DNA from: Shewanella sp. TC10
GTDB lineage: Bacteria; Pseudomonadota; Gammaproteobacteria; Enterobacterales; Shewanellaceae
Length of the DNA: 64,000 bases
Assembly: GCF_009663145.1 (NCBI RefSeq)
Contig: NZ_VKHR01000003.1
Location: 62,004-126,003, forward strand
Direction: 5' to 3'
A program made the translations under genes and the position numbers. The notes under the pieces are model-generated. The model was not told the DNA's origin. It ran no database searches and saw nothing but the letters and a program-made list of their open reading frames with translations. Positions 47,245 to 55,693 of the stretch are shown piece by piece. Every line of letters begins with the position of its first letter. Within the stretch, counting starts at the first letter, position 1.

Positions 47245-48456
47245 ATGCCAACGTTTCATCTCTATCAAACGGCTGATGGTTCTTCGAAATTCGAAGGAAA
47301 GCGCACCGCCAGTATATAGCTGGTCAATATTAAAGGTTGAGCAAACAGTGAGTGATACTTTCTGATCATAAAGCTCATCGACTAAGCTAATGAAGCGTCT
47401 TGCAGGATCATCGTTGGTGGCATAGCTGAGTTGTCGTTCAGCGGTTTTAGTTCCAACCGCAGCATCTTCAGTTCCACGCGCCTTAATCCATGACCTCACT
47501 TCACCACCAAGTTGTGGTACTTCATCCACTACGACATGATCAAACATACTGGCAATTTCTATGTAATCTAGCTGGGATCTTGGCCCGTCACAGATGGCAT
47601 CAAAATTAAACCAGATGAGCTTATTGACCTTAGCTTGGTAAGGTATCGAGCGGTTACAGATAGTGATGTGGTTACGTGTTGTACATACAGCGGCTTGATG
47701 CGGATAGTAGCGCCCGGCGAGTGAGATGAACTCTTGATGATCCATTGCAGGGTTAAGAGAGATTTGCTCGCTACGAGTTGAGCTCGCTTGTTGATTGATG
47801 CGGTGGTCAATCTGGCCACTAAGTTCAACTTCTTGTACCTGCTTTTTAAGCAAGTCGATAAAGGGTAAAAATCGTTCCCTTTGTAACCCACCTTCATAAA
47901 GTCGATTTACTTCAATATTAGAGGTAGCAACGAGTATAACGCCCTGACTAAACAGGTGCTCAAATAAGCGTCCTAGTATAATGGCATCGCCAATATCAGA
48001 GACAAAGAATTCATCAAAACAAATTATTTGGTATTGCTCAGCATATAAGTGAGCAATATGAACTAATGGATCGCTGACACTTTTACAGGTGTTTAGCTGA
48101 TGATGCACTTCAGCCATAAACCGATGAAAATGCAATCTCAGCTTTCGGTCAGTACTGAGGTTTGTATAGAACAAGTCCATCAGAAAGGTTTTTCCGCGGC
48201 CAACATCTCCCCAGAGATAAACTCCCAATGTACGGTTTGTTTGATGCAATACCTTATTAACGGAAGTAGGGTGAGTATCGGCTGAATCTTGATGGTTCAG
48301 TTCAGTGAATAACTGATTAAGTATTTTTAGCGCTAGCGCTTGAGCGGGATCATCGACTAACACAGGCTGAGCGGGATCGAGCGAACTTGACTTCGACTGC
48401 ACTATTTTAGCGCGATATAAATGTAATAGATTTGTCGTCACGCTACAGCCACTCAA
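47221..48456 (-). CDS. zapE: Cell division ATPase ZapE (AFG1-like)
   Basis: A 411-residue P-loop ATPase of the AFG1/ZapE family, associated with the Z-ring under stress. Walker A is LWGDVGRGKTFLMDLF (near 80), Walker B is IICFDEFFVSDIGDA, followed by sensor LVATSNIEVNRLYEGGLQRERF, and the C-terminal TNDDPARRFISLVDELYD and RTISRLIEM are typical. It is about 35 residues longer than E. coli ZapE, partly by an insert near 205-235. No ATG is available near the 5' end; TTG 48456 or a GTG five codons on may be used. The 3' end lies in a tandem repeat. Confidence 0.9.
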   Translation of the reverse strand: MSGCSVTTNLLHLYRAKIVQSKSSSLDPAQPVLVDDPAQALALKILNQLFTELNHQDSADTHPTSVNKVLHQTNRTLGVYLWGDVGRGKTFLMDLFYTNLSTDRKLRLHFHRFMAEVHHQLNTCKSVSDPLVHIAHLYAEQYQIICFDEFFVSDIGDAIILGRLFEHLFSQGVILVATSNIEVNRLYEGGLQRERFLPFIDLLKKQVQEVELSGQIDHRINQQASSTRSEQISLNPAMDHQEFISLAGRYYPHQAAVCTTRNHITICNRSIPYQAKVNKLIWFNFDAICDGPRSQLDYIEIASMFDHVVVDEVPQLGGEVRSWIKARGTEDAAVGTKTAERQLSYATNDDPARRFISLVDELYDQKVSLTVCSTFNIDQLYTGGALSFEFRRTISRLIEMKRWHEPATNPQ

Positions 48457-48557
48457 TAGCTAAAAGATAGTTTGATAAAGCAAAATAACTTTTAGCTATT
48501 AATTTAGCAATTAAAATAGCCAATAGCGTCACTTCTAATCATATCTCTTTTACGTCT

Positions 48558-49178
48558 CTATACCTGTGTAAAGACGTAAGACAATTGCCCTCGACTGGAA
48601 ACATTGGTTTTCTTAAAAATATTCTGTATATGCATTTTGACTGTATTAATTGAAATACTTAGGTTTGCTGCAATTTGCTCATTGGATAAACCTTGGCAAA
48701 CAAGCGACAACACTTGTTGTTCTTTTTTTGTGGTTAACGACAGTAATTCTGTCTGGCGTTGGGTGATAGGCTGGCGCTTACGGGATTGAATATAGTGCGA
48801 CATCGCATCATGGCTAAAATAGAGTTTGTTGTTATCTATATTTTTTAATGCTTCGATGATTTCGATAATAGAAGCTGAAACTGCCAAGCCACCATGAAAA
48901 CCATTGGCGATGAGTAAGGTTTCAGTATCTGAGTTAAATGATGTGCAAAAAGCGAGGTGTTTACCTTCAGAGATAAGCTCTGCGGATAAATGGGGGATGT
49001 GTAGCTTCGGATCATCAACAAAGTGAAGGAGAATTTTTTTGTGCTGATCTGCCTGTTGCCAATGAAAGTCGAGAGGATCATGGCTGATGGTATTGCATTT
49101 GAGTAGTTCAGTAATTTGACAAAGTTGTTGCGTCAAAGGCTCAGGTATATCACCTAAGAAAATATCCGATAAAATCAT
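48558..49178 (-). CDS. LuxR/CsgD-type transcriptional regulator
   Basis: About 206 residues from ATG 49178, six bases after AAGGA; a TTG at 49223 is in frame but lacks a ribosome site. The C-terminal LuxR-type domain reads LTTKKEQQVLSLVCQGLSNE and SISINTVKMHIQNIFKKTNV. The N-terminal half is receiver-sized but has no obvious phosphorylation site, as in CsgD/VpsT. It is divergent from the bactofilin gene and may regulate it (inference). Confidence 0.85.
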   Translation of the reverse strand: MILSDIFLGDIPEPLTQQLCQITELLKCNTISHDPLDFHWQQADQHKKILLHFVDDPKLHIPHLSAELISEGKHLAFCTSFNSDTETLLIANGFHGGLAVSASIIEIIEALKNIDNNKLYFSHDAMSHYIQSRKRQPITQRQTELLSLTTKKEQQVLSLVCQGLSNEQIAANLSISINTVKMHIQNIFKKTNVSSRGQLSYVFTQV

Positions 49179-49407
49179 CTTACGTCCTTGTTTATAACAA
49201 TCAACTATTGAAGTCCTTAACAATAGTCTGCAAATCTAGCAGGCACAGATTATTACATATAATTAGAAAACACTGAAGTTATTAATGGATTGGATGAATT
49301 TACGTGGATCGCCAAGTGAACAGCTTGTAAATGTAATGTTATTGTTGTTTTTATTAAGTTAGTTTACTATAAGTCGAAAATTTATAATAAGAAGGATACT
49401 GCTGGGT

Positions 49408-50736
49408 ATGAATAACAAAGGAAACGGGGTGACTTTTATTGGTCCCGAAACTTCACTGGATGGGGAAATGACAGTAAAAGGGCCTGCTTTGATTGCTGGT
49501 CAAGTCAAAGGTGTTATTCGTTCAACAGACCAAGTTAAAATTGAAGTAGGTGGCGAAATTGACGGTGAGCTTTACTGTCAAGAATTACGAGTGTGTGGTG
49601 TATTTAAAGGTTCTTTGCACTGTAACAGTCTCGTCATCGTAAGCTCTGGTGTAGTTGAAGGTGATGTTTCAAGTCATAAGATGGAAATCTATGATGGTGG
49701 TCAGTTCTTAGGTGCGAGAACCAAAGGACCTGAGCAAGGTGTTTTACCTGAACTAGCTGCAGATGAACAATCTGTTGCTGCCTATAGTGCCCCTTTTAAT
49801 GAAGAACCGGCGTACGCCTCCCCAAAGGCTGAAGCGCCTATTGCAGAGGCGCCGATAGCTCAGGCTGCAAAAGTGAGTAATGTTAATGTTATGGCTGAGC
49901 CATTAACTAACGTTGCTGTTGACGCTCCTCAAGTGAAAACTGAGATTAAACCAGAAATAAAGCCGGAGCCTATCTCTGATATTAGGGAAAATTTACAGGG
50001 AGACATTCAAACGAGTGAACCTGTTATTAAGGCCGAGCCTAATCCTGTTGCGACGCAAGAACGACGTGCCGCGCCAGTGCAAAGCAGTGAAGCAGAGCCT
50101 GCTCCAAAGCCAAAATCTAAGCTAGAAATAAAGCCTCAACCTAATCCTCAAGCTCAATTAGCTGCTAAAGCTGCAGCTGAAAAAGCGCAAGAGAAAAAGT
50201 CAGGTTCAGGAACTAAGTTTGTTGTTGCAGGTGTTGTACTTGCCGCAGCAGCAGGCGTCGTTGTCATGAAGCCTGAATTGACAGAAGATCTAATGGCACA
50301 ATTTAGCCAACCAGCACCTGAAAAGGTAACATCTGAACCAGCAGTTAAAGATGTCGCCGTTGCAGAAGTGGTTGAAATGGCAACTCCGGAAACCGTTGAA
50401 GTGGTAGATGCTGAAACAGCATTAGCTCAGTTAGATGAGGCTGCAGCAGCCGACGCTATTGCTGATACTGACGAAGTAGTGGATTCAGTCGTAGATGAAC
50501 AACAAGCTTTATTAGCTGAAATTGAAGAGACTGGCGCTGAGCTTGAATCTGACATAGTAGCGGATATTACCGCTGAAGCTGACGAAGTTATCGCATCATC
50601 GGAAGCAGCTACAGAAGCTGACGCAGTCGATAAAACTAAAGTTGATAGTCTATTAGCTGATTTACTAGCAGAAGATCGTACTGAGCTAGTTGAACCATCA
50701 GATGAGATTGAAGAGACTTCTACAGGTAATCTTTAA
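49408..50736 (+). CDS. Bactofilin-domain protein with transmembrane segment and acidic tail
   Basis: A 442-residue protein. The bactofilin (polymer-forming, DUF583) beta-helix is at about 8-105: FIGPETSLDGEMTVKGPALI, repeated G-x-(I/V)-x-G-(E/D/S)-(L/V) turns and CNSLVIVSSGVVEGDV. A Pro/Ala/Lys/Glu-rich linker (105-260) leads to a single membrane segment (about 266-285, KFVVAGVVLAAAAGVVV) and a strongly acidic C-terminal tail of about 150 residues. Typical bactofilins end soon after the core, so the membrane anchor and tail are unusual. The filament side should be cytoplasmic. It has its own terminator. Confidence 0.85.
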   Translation: MNNKGNGVTFIGPETSLDGEMTVKGPALIAGQVKGVIRSTDQVKIEVGGEIDGELYCQELRVCGVFKGSLHCNSLVIVSSGVVEGDVSSHKMEIYDGGQFLGARTKGPEQGVLPELAADEQSVAAYSAPFNEEPAYASPKAEAPIAEAPIAQAAKVSNVNVMAEPLTNVAVDAPQVKTEIKPEIKPEPISDIRENLQGDIQTSEPVIKAEPNPVATQERRAAPVQSSEAEPAPKPKSKLEIKPQPNPQAQLAAKAAAEKAQEKKSGSGTKFVVAGVVLAAAAGVVVMKPELTEDLMAQFSQPAPEKVTSEPAVKDVAVAEVVEMATPETVEVVDAETALAQLDEAAAADAIADTDEVVDSVVDEQQALLAEIEETGAELESDIVADITAEADEVIASSEAATEADAVDKTKVDSLLADLLAEDRTELVEPSDEIEETSTGNL

Positions 50737-50780
50737 TTTCTTGAGCTGATTCTTTAGCCTAAGTACAGTGCTATCTATAT

Positions 50781-50806
50781 AAGGCCCTCAATGAGGGCCT
50801 TTTTTA
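50781..50806 (+). terminator. Bactofilin gene terminator
   Basis: AAGGCCCTCA-ATGAGGGCCTT followed by TTTTT. Confidence 0.9.
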
Positions 50807-50900
50807 TTGACTCAATTTTTTAATTTATATCAGTCGTTATTTAATCTGTCGGTTTCGTTTTCTCGATGTGACTAGAGCTGACAGGTTGCCTAAATCAGAT

Positions 50901-51511
50901 CTGCCCCAAAACTTGTTAACAGCTTTAGTCAGCTAATAATTTCTTGATTTGAATCGAATCTAAACCTAAATCAAGGTCGTGGCGCTTCGCCCACACCAGA
51001 GCAAGAAGGGTGAAACTGCTCACCCCTCTTGCATCTCCCCAGCAGCCCCGGCGAAATTTTCTGAAAAGCGAAAGATTTCCAACGGGGGATTGATCCAGCT
51101 TTAAACTTCGTTTGTTGATAGCTTCGGTCTTATTTTTATTGTAAAGAGTAAAAATGCTAACGCTTCCGATGGTGCATCTGAAGTAAATGGATTTACTAAT
51201 GTCACGATGGCATGGTTGCCAAGGAGTGACCATGCACCGCGAAAGCTAGCCTGACGTCCTCAATTCAAATTGAGTCTTTTAGATTTGTATCTTTTTGCTC
51301 TTTATGCCGTCGCGAATTCAGTCACATCGAAGAGATAATAATCCCAGTGTAGATGCAGCAGCGAGCTTCCAAAACATGGATGTTTTGGCAGAGCTTACAT
51401 GGACGTACTTGCAGCGTCTCGCAGTTGTATCTGCACATAAGCCTGCGGCAGGCAATGAATTAGATTGAAGTGATGGTATTAAGTAATTTAGCCAATATAG
51501 ATGAAGTACAA
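50901..51511 (-). repeat. Dispersed intergenic element, copy 2 (inverted relative to copy 1)
   Basis: On the minus strand it follows copy 1 (34743-35401) block by block, from ATTGGCTAAATTACTTAATA, TTCATTGCCTGCCG and TTATGTGCAGATACA to AACAAGTTTTGGGGCAG at 50917-50901. Matches are separated by short insertions and deletions. The hairpin CCAAAACAT-CC-ATGTTTTGG is kept at 51369-51388. An ORF at 50925-51233 within it is not conserved in copy 1. It lies between the bactofilin terminator and the glnK promoter. Confidence 0.85.
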
Positions 51512-51762
51512 AAGCTAGACGGGTAACTCGTCTCTGTCCAAATGTGAGTTACGATACCAACAGGTCGCCTTGTGCGATCTAGTCGTGACCAACCAGCGGG
51601 TGTAAGAGCGAGTATGAGTTACTACAGTTAAACAGATATTTTGTCTGAGATTTCAGCATTGTTAACAACTAACGCCAACGTAAATATTATCCTATTTTAG
51701 CCTTGCATTTCACCGCACTCATCTCGTTATCTCTATCTAAATTGGCTGCGCTAATCTTGTGC
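51512..51762. other. Intergenic region left of the glnK promoter
   Basis: About 250 bases between the repeat element and the NtrC-type sites. It has no convincing ORF; the 60-codon frame at 51703-51885 overlaps the regulatory sites and is rejected. Confidence 0.4.
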
Positions 51763-51793
51763 GCACCGAAATGGCGCTGCACTTCTTTGGTGC
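51763..51793 (+). promoter_or_regulatory. Two NtrC-type binding sites upstream of glnK
   Basis: Site 1 GCACCGAAATGGCGC (51763-51777) and site 2 GCACTTCTTTGGTGC (51779-51793) fit the NtrC consensus GCAC-C/T-N4-TGGTGC; site 1 has one mismatch. They lie about 130-155 bases before the glnK ATG. Confidence 0.7.
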
Positions 51794-51857
51794 GTTTTTG
51801 TGCTTTGATTTGTAACTGTTTTTATTTAAATCCTTTTAAAACAGTTTGTTACAAGTT

Positions 51858-51873
51858 TGGCCTAATGATTGAA
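51858..51873 (+). promoter_or_regulatory. Possible sigma-54 promoter of glnK-amtB
   Basis: TGGC-N7-TTGAA resembles the -24/-12 consensus TGGC-N7-TTGCA with the right spacing but A in place of the C of the -12 GC. It is 48 bases before the ATG and 65 bases after the last NtrC site, the usual arrangement. Confidence 0.5.
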
Positions 51874-51920
51874 TTGTATTTGTAAACAAATATATAACAA
51901 TCACACTTTTGGAGGTCGAG

Positions 51921-52259
51921 ATGAAACTCGTCAGCGCTATCATCAAGCCGTTTAAATTGGATGATGTCCGAGAAGCAATTGCTGGAATGGGCATTGAAGG
52001 AATGACTGTAACTGAAGTAAAAGGTTTCGGTCGTCAAAAAGGTCACACTGAGCTTTATCGTGGTGCAGAGTATCAAGTTGATTTTCTTCCTAAAGTAAAA
52101 TTAGAAATAGCAACTAAAGCAGAAAATTTAGATGTACTACTTGAAGCAATTACCACTGCAGCTCATACCGGCAAAATTGGTGATGGCAAAATTTTTGTAA
52201 CTGATCTCGAACAAGCAATCCGTATTCGTACGGGTGAGCTTGATAACGAAGCACTATAA
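51921..52259 (+). CDS. glnK: Nitrogen regulatory protein P-II
   Basis: A 112-residue PII protein. Start ATG 51921 (MKLVSAIIKPFKLDDVREAI) lies five bases after GGAGG. The T-loop carries the uridylylated Tyr51 (ELYRGAEYQVDF); the B-loop TGKIGDGKIFV and C-loop RIRTGE are intact. It senses ATP/ADP and 2-oxoglutarate and blocks the AmtB channel encoded ten bases downstream. The pairing with amtB and the NtrC-type sites make it GlnK rather than GlnB. Confidence 0.96.
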   Translation: MKLVSAIIKPFKLDDVREAIAGMGIEGMTVTEVKGFGRQKGHTELYRGAEYQVDFLPKVKLEIATKAENLDVLLEAITTAAHTGKIGDGKIFVTDLEQAIRIRTGELDNEAL

Positions 52260-52269
52260 GGGGGCTGGA

Positions 52270-53520
52270 ATGGAAGAGTTAGCAGCGTTAGGAACAACGG
52301 TCACTGAATTACGCTTTGCATTAGATACGTTTTATTTTCTAATCTCAGGTGCTTTAGTCATGTGGATGGCAGCAGGTTTTGCCATGTTAGAAGCGGGTTT
52401 AGTCCGCTCAAAAAATACCACAGAAATTTTAACTAAAAACGTATGTTTATATTCAATTGCATGTGTGATGTATTTATTAGTTGGTTACAACATCATGTAT
52501 GTCGATAATGTTGAAGCTGGGTGGTTGCCATCATTTGGTTCACTTATTGGTACACAAGCAGACGGTGCCGATCATGCACTTGAGTCTGACTTCTTTTTCC
52601 AAGTAGTATTCGTTGCTACAGCAATGTCGATTGTATCTGGCGCGGTTGCTGAGCGTATGAAACTTTGGTCTTTCTTACTTTTCTCTGTGGTACTAACAGC
52701 CGTTATCTATCCAATTGAAGGTTACTGGACTTGGGGTGGTGGTTTCCTTTCTGCTGCTGGTTTTGTTGACTTTGCTGGTAGTGGTATTGTTCATATGGCT
52801 GGTGCAGCTGCTGCGATTGCCGGTGTATTACTACTTGGTGCTCGTAAAGGTAAATATGGTGCAAACGGTGAAGTAAACCCAATTCCAGGTTCAAACTTAC
52901 CTATGGCTACGTTAGGTATGTTCATTTTATGGATGGGCTGGTTTGGATTTAATGGTGGTTCTCAGTTGCTAGTTTCTGATGCAGAAAATGCTACAGCAGT
53001 TGCGAAAATCTTCTTGAACACAAACTCTGCCGCTGCTTTTGGTGCTGTATCAGCACTCATCGTGTGTAAGGTTGTTTGGGGTAAAGCTGATTTAACCATG
53101 ATTTTAAATGGTGCATTAGCAGGCTTAGTTGCTATCACTGCTGACCCATTATCACCTTCATTATTAATGGCTGCGGTTACAGGTATTGTGGCTGGTGGTG
53201 TTGTTATCTTCTCAATCGTTGGTTTTGACCGTATTAAAATTGATGACCCAGTAGGTGCAATTTCAGTTCATGGTGTATGTGGTTTCCTAGGTTTGATGTT
53301 AGTTCCTCTATCAAACGCTGATGCTAACTTTGGTGCTCAACTTTATGGCGCATTCGTTATCTTCGCTTGGGTATTCGCTGCTTCATTTGCTGTATGGTTT
53401 GTACTGAAAGCAACTGTTGGTATCCGAGTAACGGAAGAAGAAGAGTATAACGGTATGGATGCATCAGATTGTGGTGTTGACGCATACCCAGAGTTTGTTT
53501 CAATTAAATCTGCTGGTTAA
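52270..53520 (+). CDS. amtB: Ammonium transporter
   Basis: About 416 residues from ATG 52270 (MEELAALGTTVTELRFALDTFYFL) behind GGGGGCTGGA; the longer upstream frame overlaps glnK and is not used. Eleven membrane segments are expected. Pore histidines are in GSGIVHMAGAAAA and in ISVHGVCGF; the signature GWFGFNGGSQL is present. A cytoplasmic C-terminal tail with EEEYNGMDASDCGVDAYPEF matches the GlnK-docking region. It is co-transcribed with glnK and ends at a strong terminator. Confidence 0.95.
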   Translation: MEELAALGTTVTELRFALDTFYFLISGALVMWMAAGFAMLEAGLVRSKNTTEILTKNVCLYSIACVMYLLVGYNIMYVDNVEAGWLPSFGSLIGTQADGADHALESDFFFQVVFVATAMSIVSGAVAERMKLWSFLLFSVVLTAVIYPIEGYWTWGGGFLSAAGFVDFAGSGIVHMAGAAAAIAGVLLLGARKGKYGANGEVNPIPGSNLPMATLGMFILWMGWFGFNGGSQLLVSDAENATAVAKIFLNTNSAAAFGAVSALIVCKVVWGKADLTMILNGALAGLVAITADPLSPSLLMAAVTGIVAGGVVIFSIVGFDRIKIDDPVGAISVHGVCGFLGLMLVPLSNADANFGAQLYGAFVIFAWVFAASFAVWFVLKATVGIRVTEEEEYNGMDASDCGVDAYPEFVSIKSAG

Positions 53521-53545
53521 TAAATGATTTAGTTTGAATTATGCT

Positions 53546-53580
53546 TAAAAAAGCAGAGCCGTTGAGCTCTGCTTTTTTTT
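53546..53580 (+). terminator. glnK-amtB terminator
   Basis: AAAAAAGCAGAGC-CGTTGA-GCTCTGCTTTTTTTT. Confidence 0.92.
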
Positions 53581-53621
53581 GTTATAATAATGACTCAATG
53601 GGGTATTGAATAGGTTGTAAT

Positions 53622-53987
53622 ATGAGCAAGCTCGTTAAGTTAACCGTTTTAATCAGTATGGCTTTGGTATTGAGCTTGTCAGTTCATGATGTGCAAGCAG
53701 GAAAAGTCGTTGTCCGTAAAGCCTCCGAGCCTTTTGATGCTTTTGCTGTCAGAGATCAAGTACAACAAGAACATCAATGGCAAGAAATGCTGCGGATGCA
53801 GCAGCAGATCCAAATATTACAAGCTTTACCTGTAGGTTGTTTGCCAATTGCAGTTCCTTACCGCTACTTTAATTGCTCTGGCAATGCTTATCGCCCATAT
53901 CCTTATCAAGGTGAAGAGGTATATATTCAAATTGATAACCCTCAAAGTTCAACAAAGAATCATCCAAAGGTAAAAGCTGTTCAATAA
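53622..53987 (+). CDS. Small exported protein of unknown function
   Basis: A 121-residue protein with a clear signal peptide (MSKLVKLTVLISMALVLSLS, cleavage after VQA near 26). The mature part has a Gln/Met-rich helix (about 45-72) and a Pro/Tyr-rich end with two Cys (LPVGCLPIA and YFNCSGN) that could form a disulfide. I recognise no family. It should be periplasmic. Confidence 0.65.
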   Translation: MSKLVKLTVLISMALVLSLSVHDVQAGKVVVRKASEPFDAFAVRDQVQQEHQWQEMLRMQQQIQILQALPVGCLPIAVPYRYFNCSGNAYRPYPYQGEEVYIQIDNPQSSTKNHPKVKAVQ

Positions 53988-54131
53988 CGAATATTAGCAG
54001 TCTATTTCATCTAAATTAACTTATCGCCAATAACGATTCATTCGTTTATTAGATAAGTTTTGTAACGTTTAAGTGTCTCATTTTCTGCGCTTGCAACTAT
54101 GCTTAATTAAGGTATTTGTTGGAGCATATAA

Positions 54132-55361
54132 ATGTTACAAGAAAATGAAAATCCAGAAAATATATTCTTTACTAGTAAGTATTCTTCTAGGTTATTGATT
54201 AATAGCTTTTATTTGTTAATGATCTCGTTCGTTTTTTCTTTCCTCACAGCTTGTAGTAGTACCACTCAGACCAAAAACACCGCAAGAGTCAGCACATTGT
54301 TCAGTGATAATGATTTTAACTCTGTGACTATTCCTGATACTGATACCATTTTTGAACTCCCAGAAGAGATGGCGAACGACATAAGAAAAGAGTATGCACG
54401 TTCTGCTGGAATTAACGGTGAGAAACAAGCCGCAAATAAATGGTTAGCTGAGTATATTGGTGCACAAGAAGGTGGATTTGAGTATCGAGACCACTACACC
54501 AGAATGGCCAGTGTCACGGCAGAGGAGCGGGCAGGGAATTGTATGTCGCTAGTGGTGTTGTCTACAGCTATTGCCGAAGTATTAGGTGTGCCAGTTAAAT
54601 TTCAAGATATAGATGTTGAACCAATATGGGATAGACGAGGTGGCTTTTATTTAGTTAATGGTCACGTCAATATGAAGTTACTTCATGTGGATCAGCCCAA
54701 TACTTATAGTATGCGAGGATCTGAAATATTAGTGGATTTTCTGCCTGAACGCTCGATCAGAGCTTACAAAATTCAGCAAATTAATAAACAGACTCTAGCT
54801 GGGATGTATTTTAATAATGTCGCAGCAGAAGCCTTAGTGAGAAACGAGTATGACTTAGCTTATGCGCTTGCTAAAAGAGCAATAGAGCTAGACCCGTTTT
54901 ATGTGAATAGCATTAACACTCTGGCCGTCATATATCGTCATAAAGGGATGGACGATTTAGCTGAGCAAGCATATCGACATGTATTGCAGTTAGAAGCTAA
55001 GAACATAACAACCTTATATAATTTAGCGATCATTCTTGGTGAGCAAGATAGATTAGAAGAATGGAAGCAGGTACATAAAGTGTTAGAGCTTGCGCGTATC
55101 AACAATCCCTTTTATTACTTTGACATGGCTCAGCAAGCCTACTTTGAAAAGCAATATCAAGAAGCATTAGTGTGGTACAAACGGGCGGTGGATAGGGCAG
55201 ATTATCGTCATGAGTTCTATTTTGGTTTGTCACGTGCATATTGGGTGACAGGGGATGAAAGAAGAGCGAAGAAGAATATGGAGAAAGCCCTAGATTTAAG
55301 TATTGATGAAACGAGTCAGCATAGGTATAGAGGTAAGCTTCAAGCAATGATGCGGCATTAA
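54132..55361 (+). CDS. Lipoprotein with transglutaminase-like fold and TPR repeats
   Basis: A 409-residue lipoprotein with an unusually long N-region before the lipobox FLTAC (Cys41); start ATG 54132 lies eight bases after GGAG, so the long form is likely real. Residues 105-205 look transglutaminase-like: Cys137 in RAGNCMSLVVLSTAIA, His178 in VNGHVNMKL, Asp near 202 in EILVDFLPE. From about 225 to 400 there are four or five TPR repeats, for example AEALVRNEYDLAYALAKRAI and YKRAVDRADYRHEFYFGLSR. It may be an outer-membrane-attached cysteine protease/transglutaminase or an adaptor; which is unknown. Confidence 0.75.
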   Translation: MLQENENPENIFFTSKYSSRLLINSFYLLMISFVFSFLTACSSTTQTKNTARVSTLFSDNDFNSVTIPDTDTIFELPEEMANDIRKEYARSAGINGEKQAANKWLAEYIGAQEGGFEYRDHYTRMASVTAEERAGNCMSLVVLSTAIAEVLGVPVKFQDIDVEPIWDRRGGFYLVNGHVNMKLLHVDQPNTYSMRGSEILVDFLPERSIRAYKIQQINKQTLAGMYFNNVAAEALVRNEYDLAYALAKRAIELDPFYVNSINTLAVIYRHKGMDDLAEQAYRHVLQLEAKNITTLYNLAIILGEQDRLEEWKQVHKVLELARINNPFYYFDMAQQAYFEKQYQEALVWYKRAVDRADYRHEFYFGLSRAYWVTGDERRAKKNMEKALDLSIDETSQHRYRGKLQAMMRH

Positions 55362-55405
55362 CAGCCCCTAGTGACTTTTATTTTCAGAGTGATGTTATGC
55401 AAAAG

Positions 55406-55441
55406 TAAGCTACGTTCAGTTTAGGTTGAGCGTAGCTTTTT
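55406..55441 (+). terminator. Terminator after the TPR lipoprotein gene
   Basis: AAGCTACGTTCA / TGAGCGTAGCTT stem (one mismatch) followed by TTT. Confidence 0.8.
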
Positions 55442-55693
55442 CGTTGCTAATAAAAAATTCACATTATGGGATACAGTGACGAATATAGCCGAAATTAATG
55501 AATTTATTAGATATTTTAAAATGTTAAATTTAAACTTATTTATTAACAGTGATTTATACTCATAAATTAGACAAAACCATAGATTGAGTGAATTATTGTA
55601 TGGTACTGTTTGAATTATAAAGCTGTGCGTTATGCTTTACTGCCAAGCTTGAAGTTTGGCATAAATAAACTGTTTGCTGGAGCTGTATAAACT
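55442..55693. other. aroG upstream region
   Basis: About 250 AT-rich bases. A GCCAAGCTT-GA-AGTTTGGC inverted repeat (about 55643-55661) lies 32 bases before aroG. It may affect translation or transcription; a TyrR box was not recognised. Confidence 0.4.

Noticed and set aside
50925-51233. 102-codon minus-strand ORF
   Set aside because: It lies inside dispersed element copy 2 and has no counterpart in copy 1 and no recognisable motif.
51786-51803. Alternative sigma-54 promoter starting at TTGGTGCG just after the NtrC site
   Set aside because: The GG-to-GC distance is 11 bases instead of 10, and it would overlap the activator site.
51703-51885. 60-codon ORF upstream of glnK
   Set aside because: It covers the NtrC-type sites and the promoter region and has no ribosome site.
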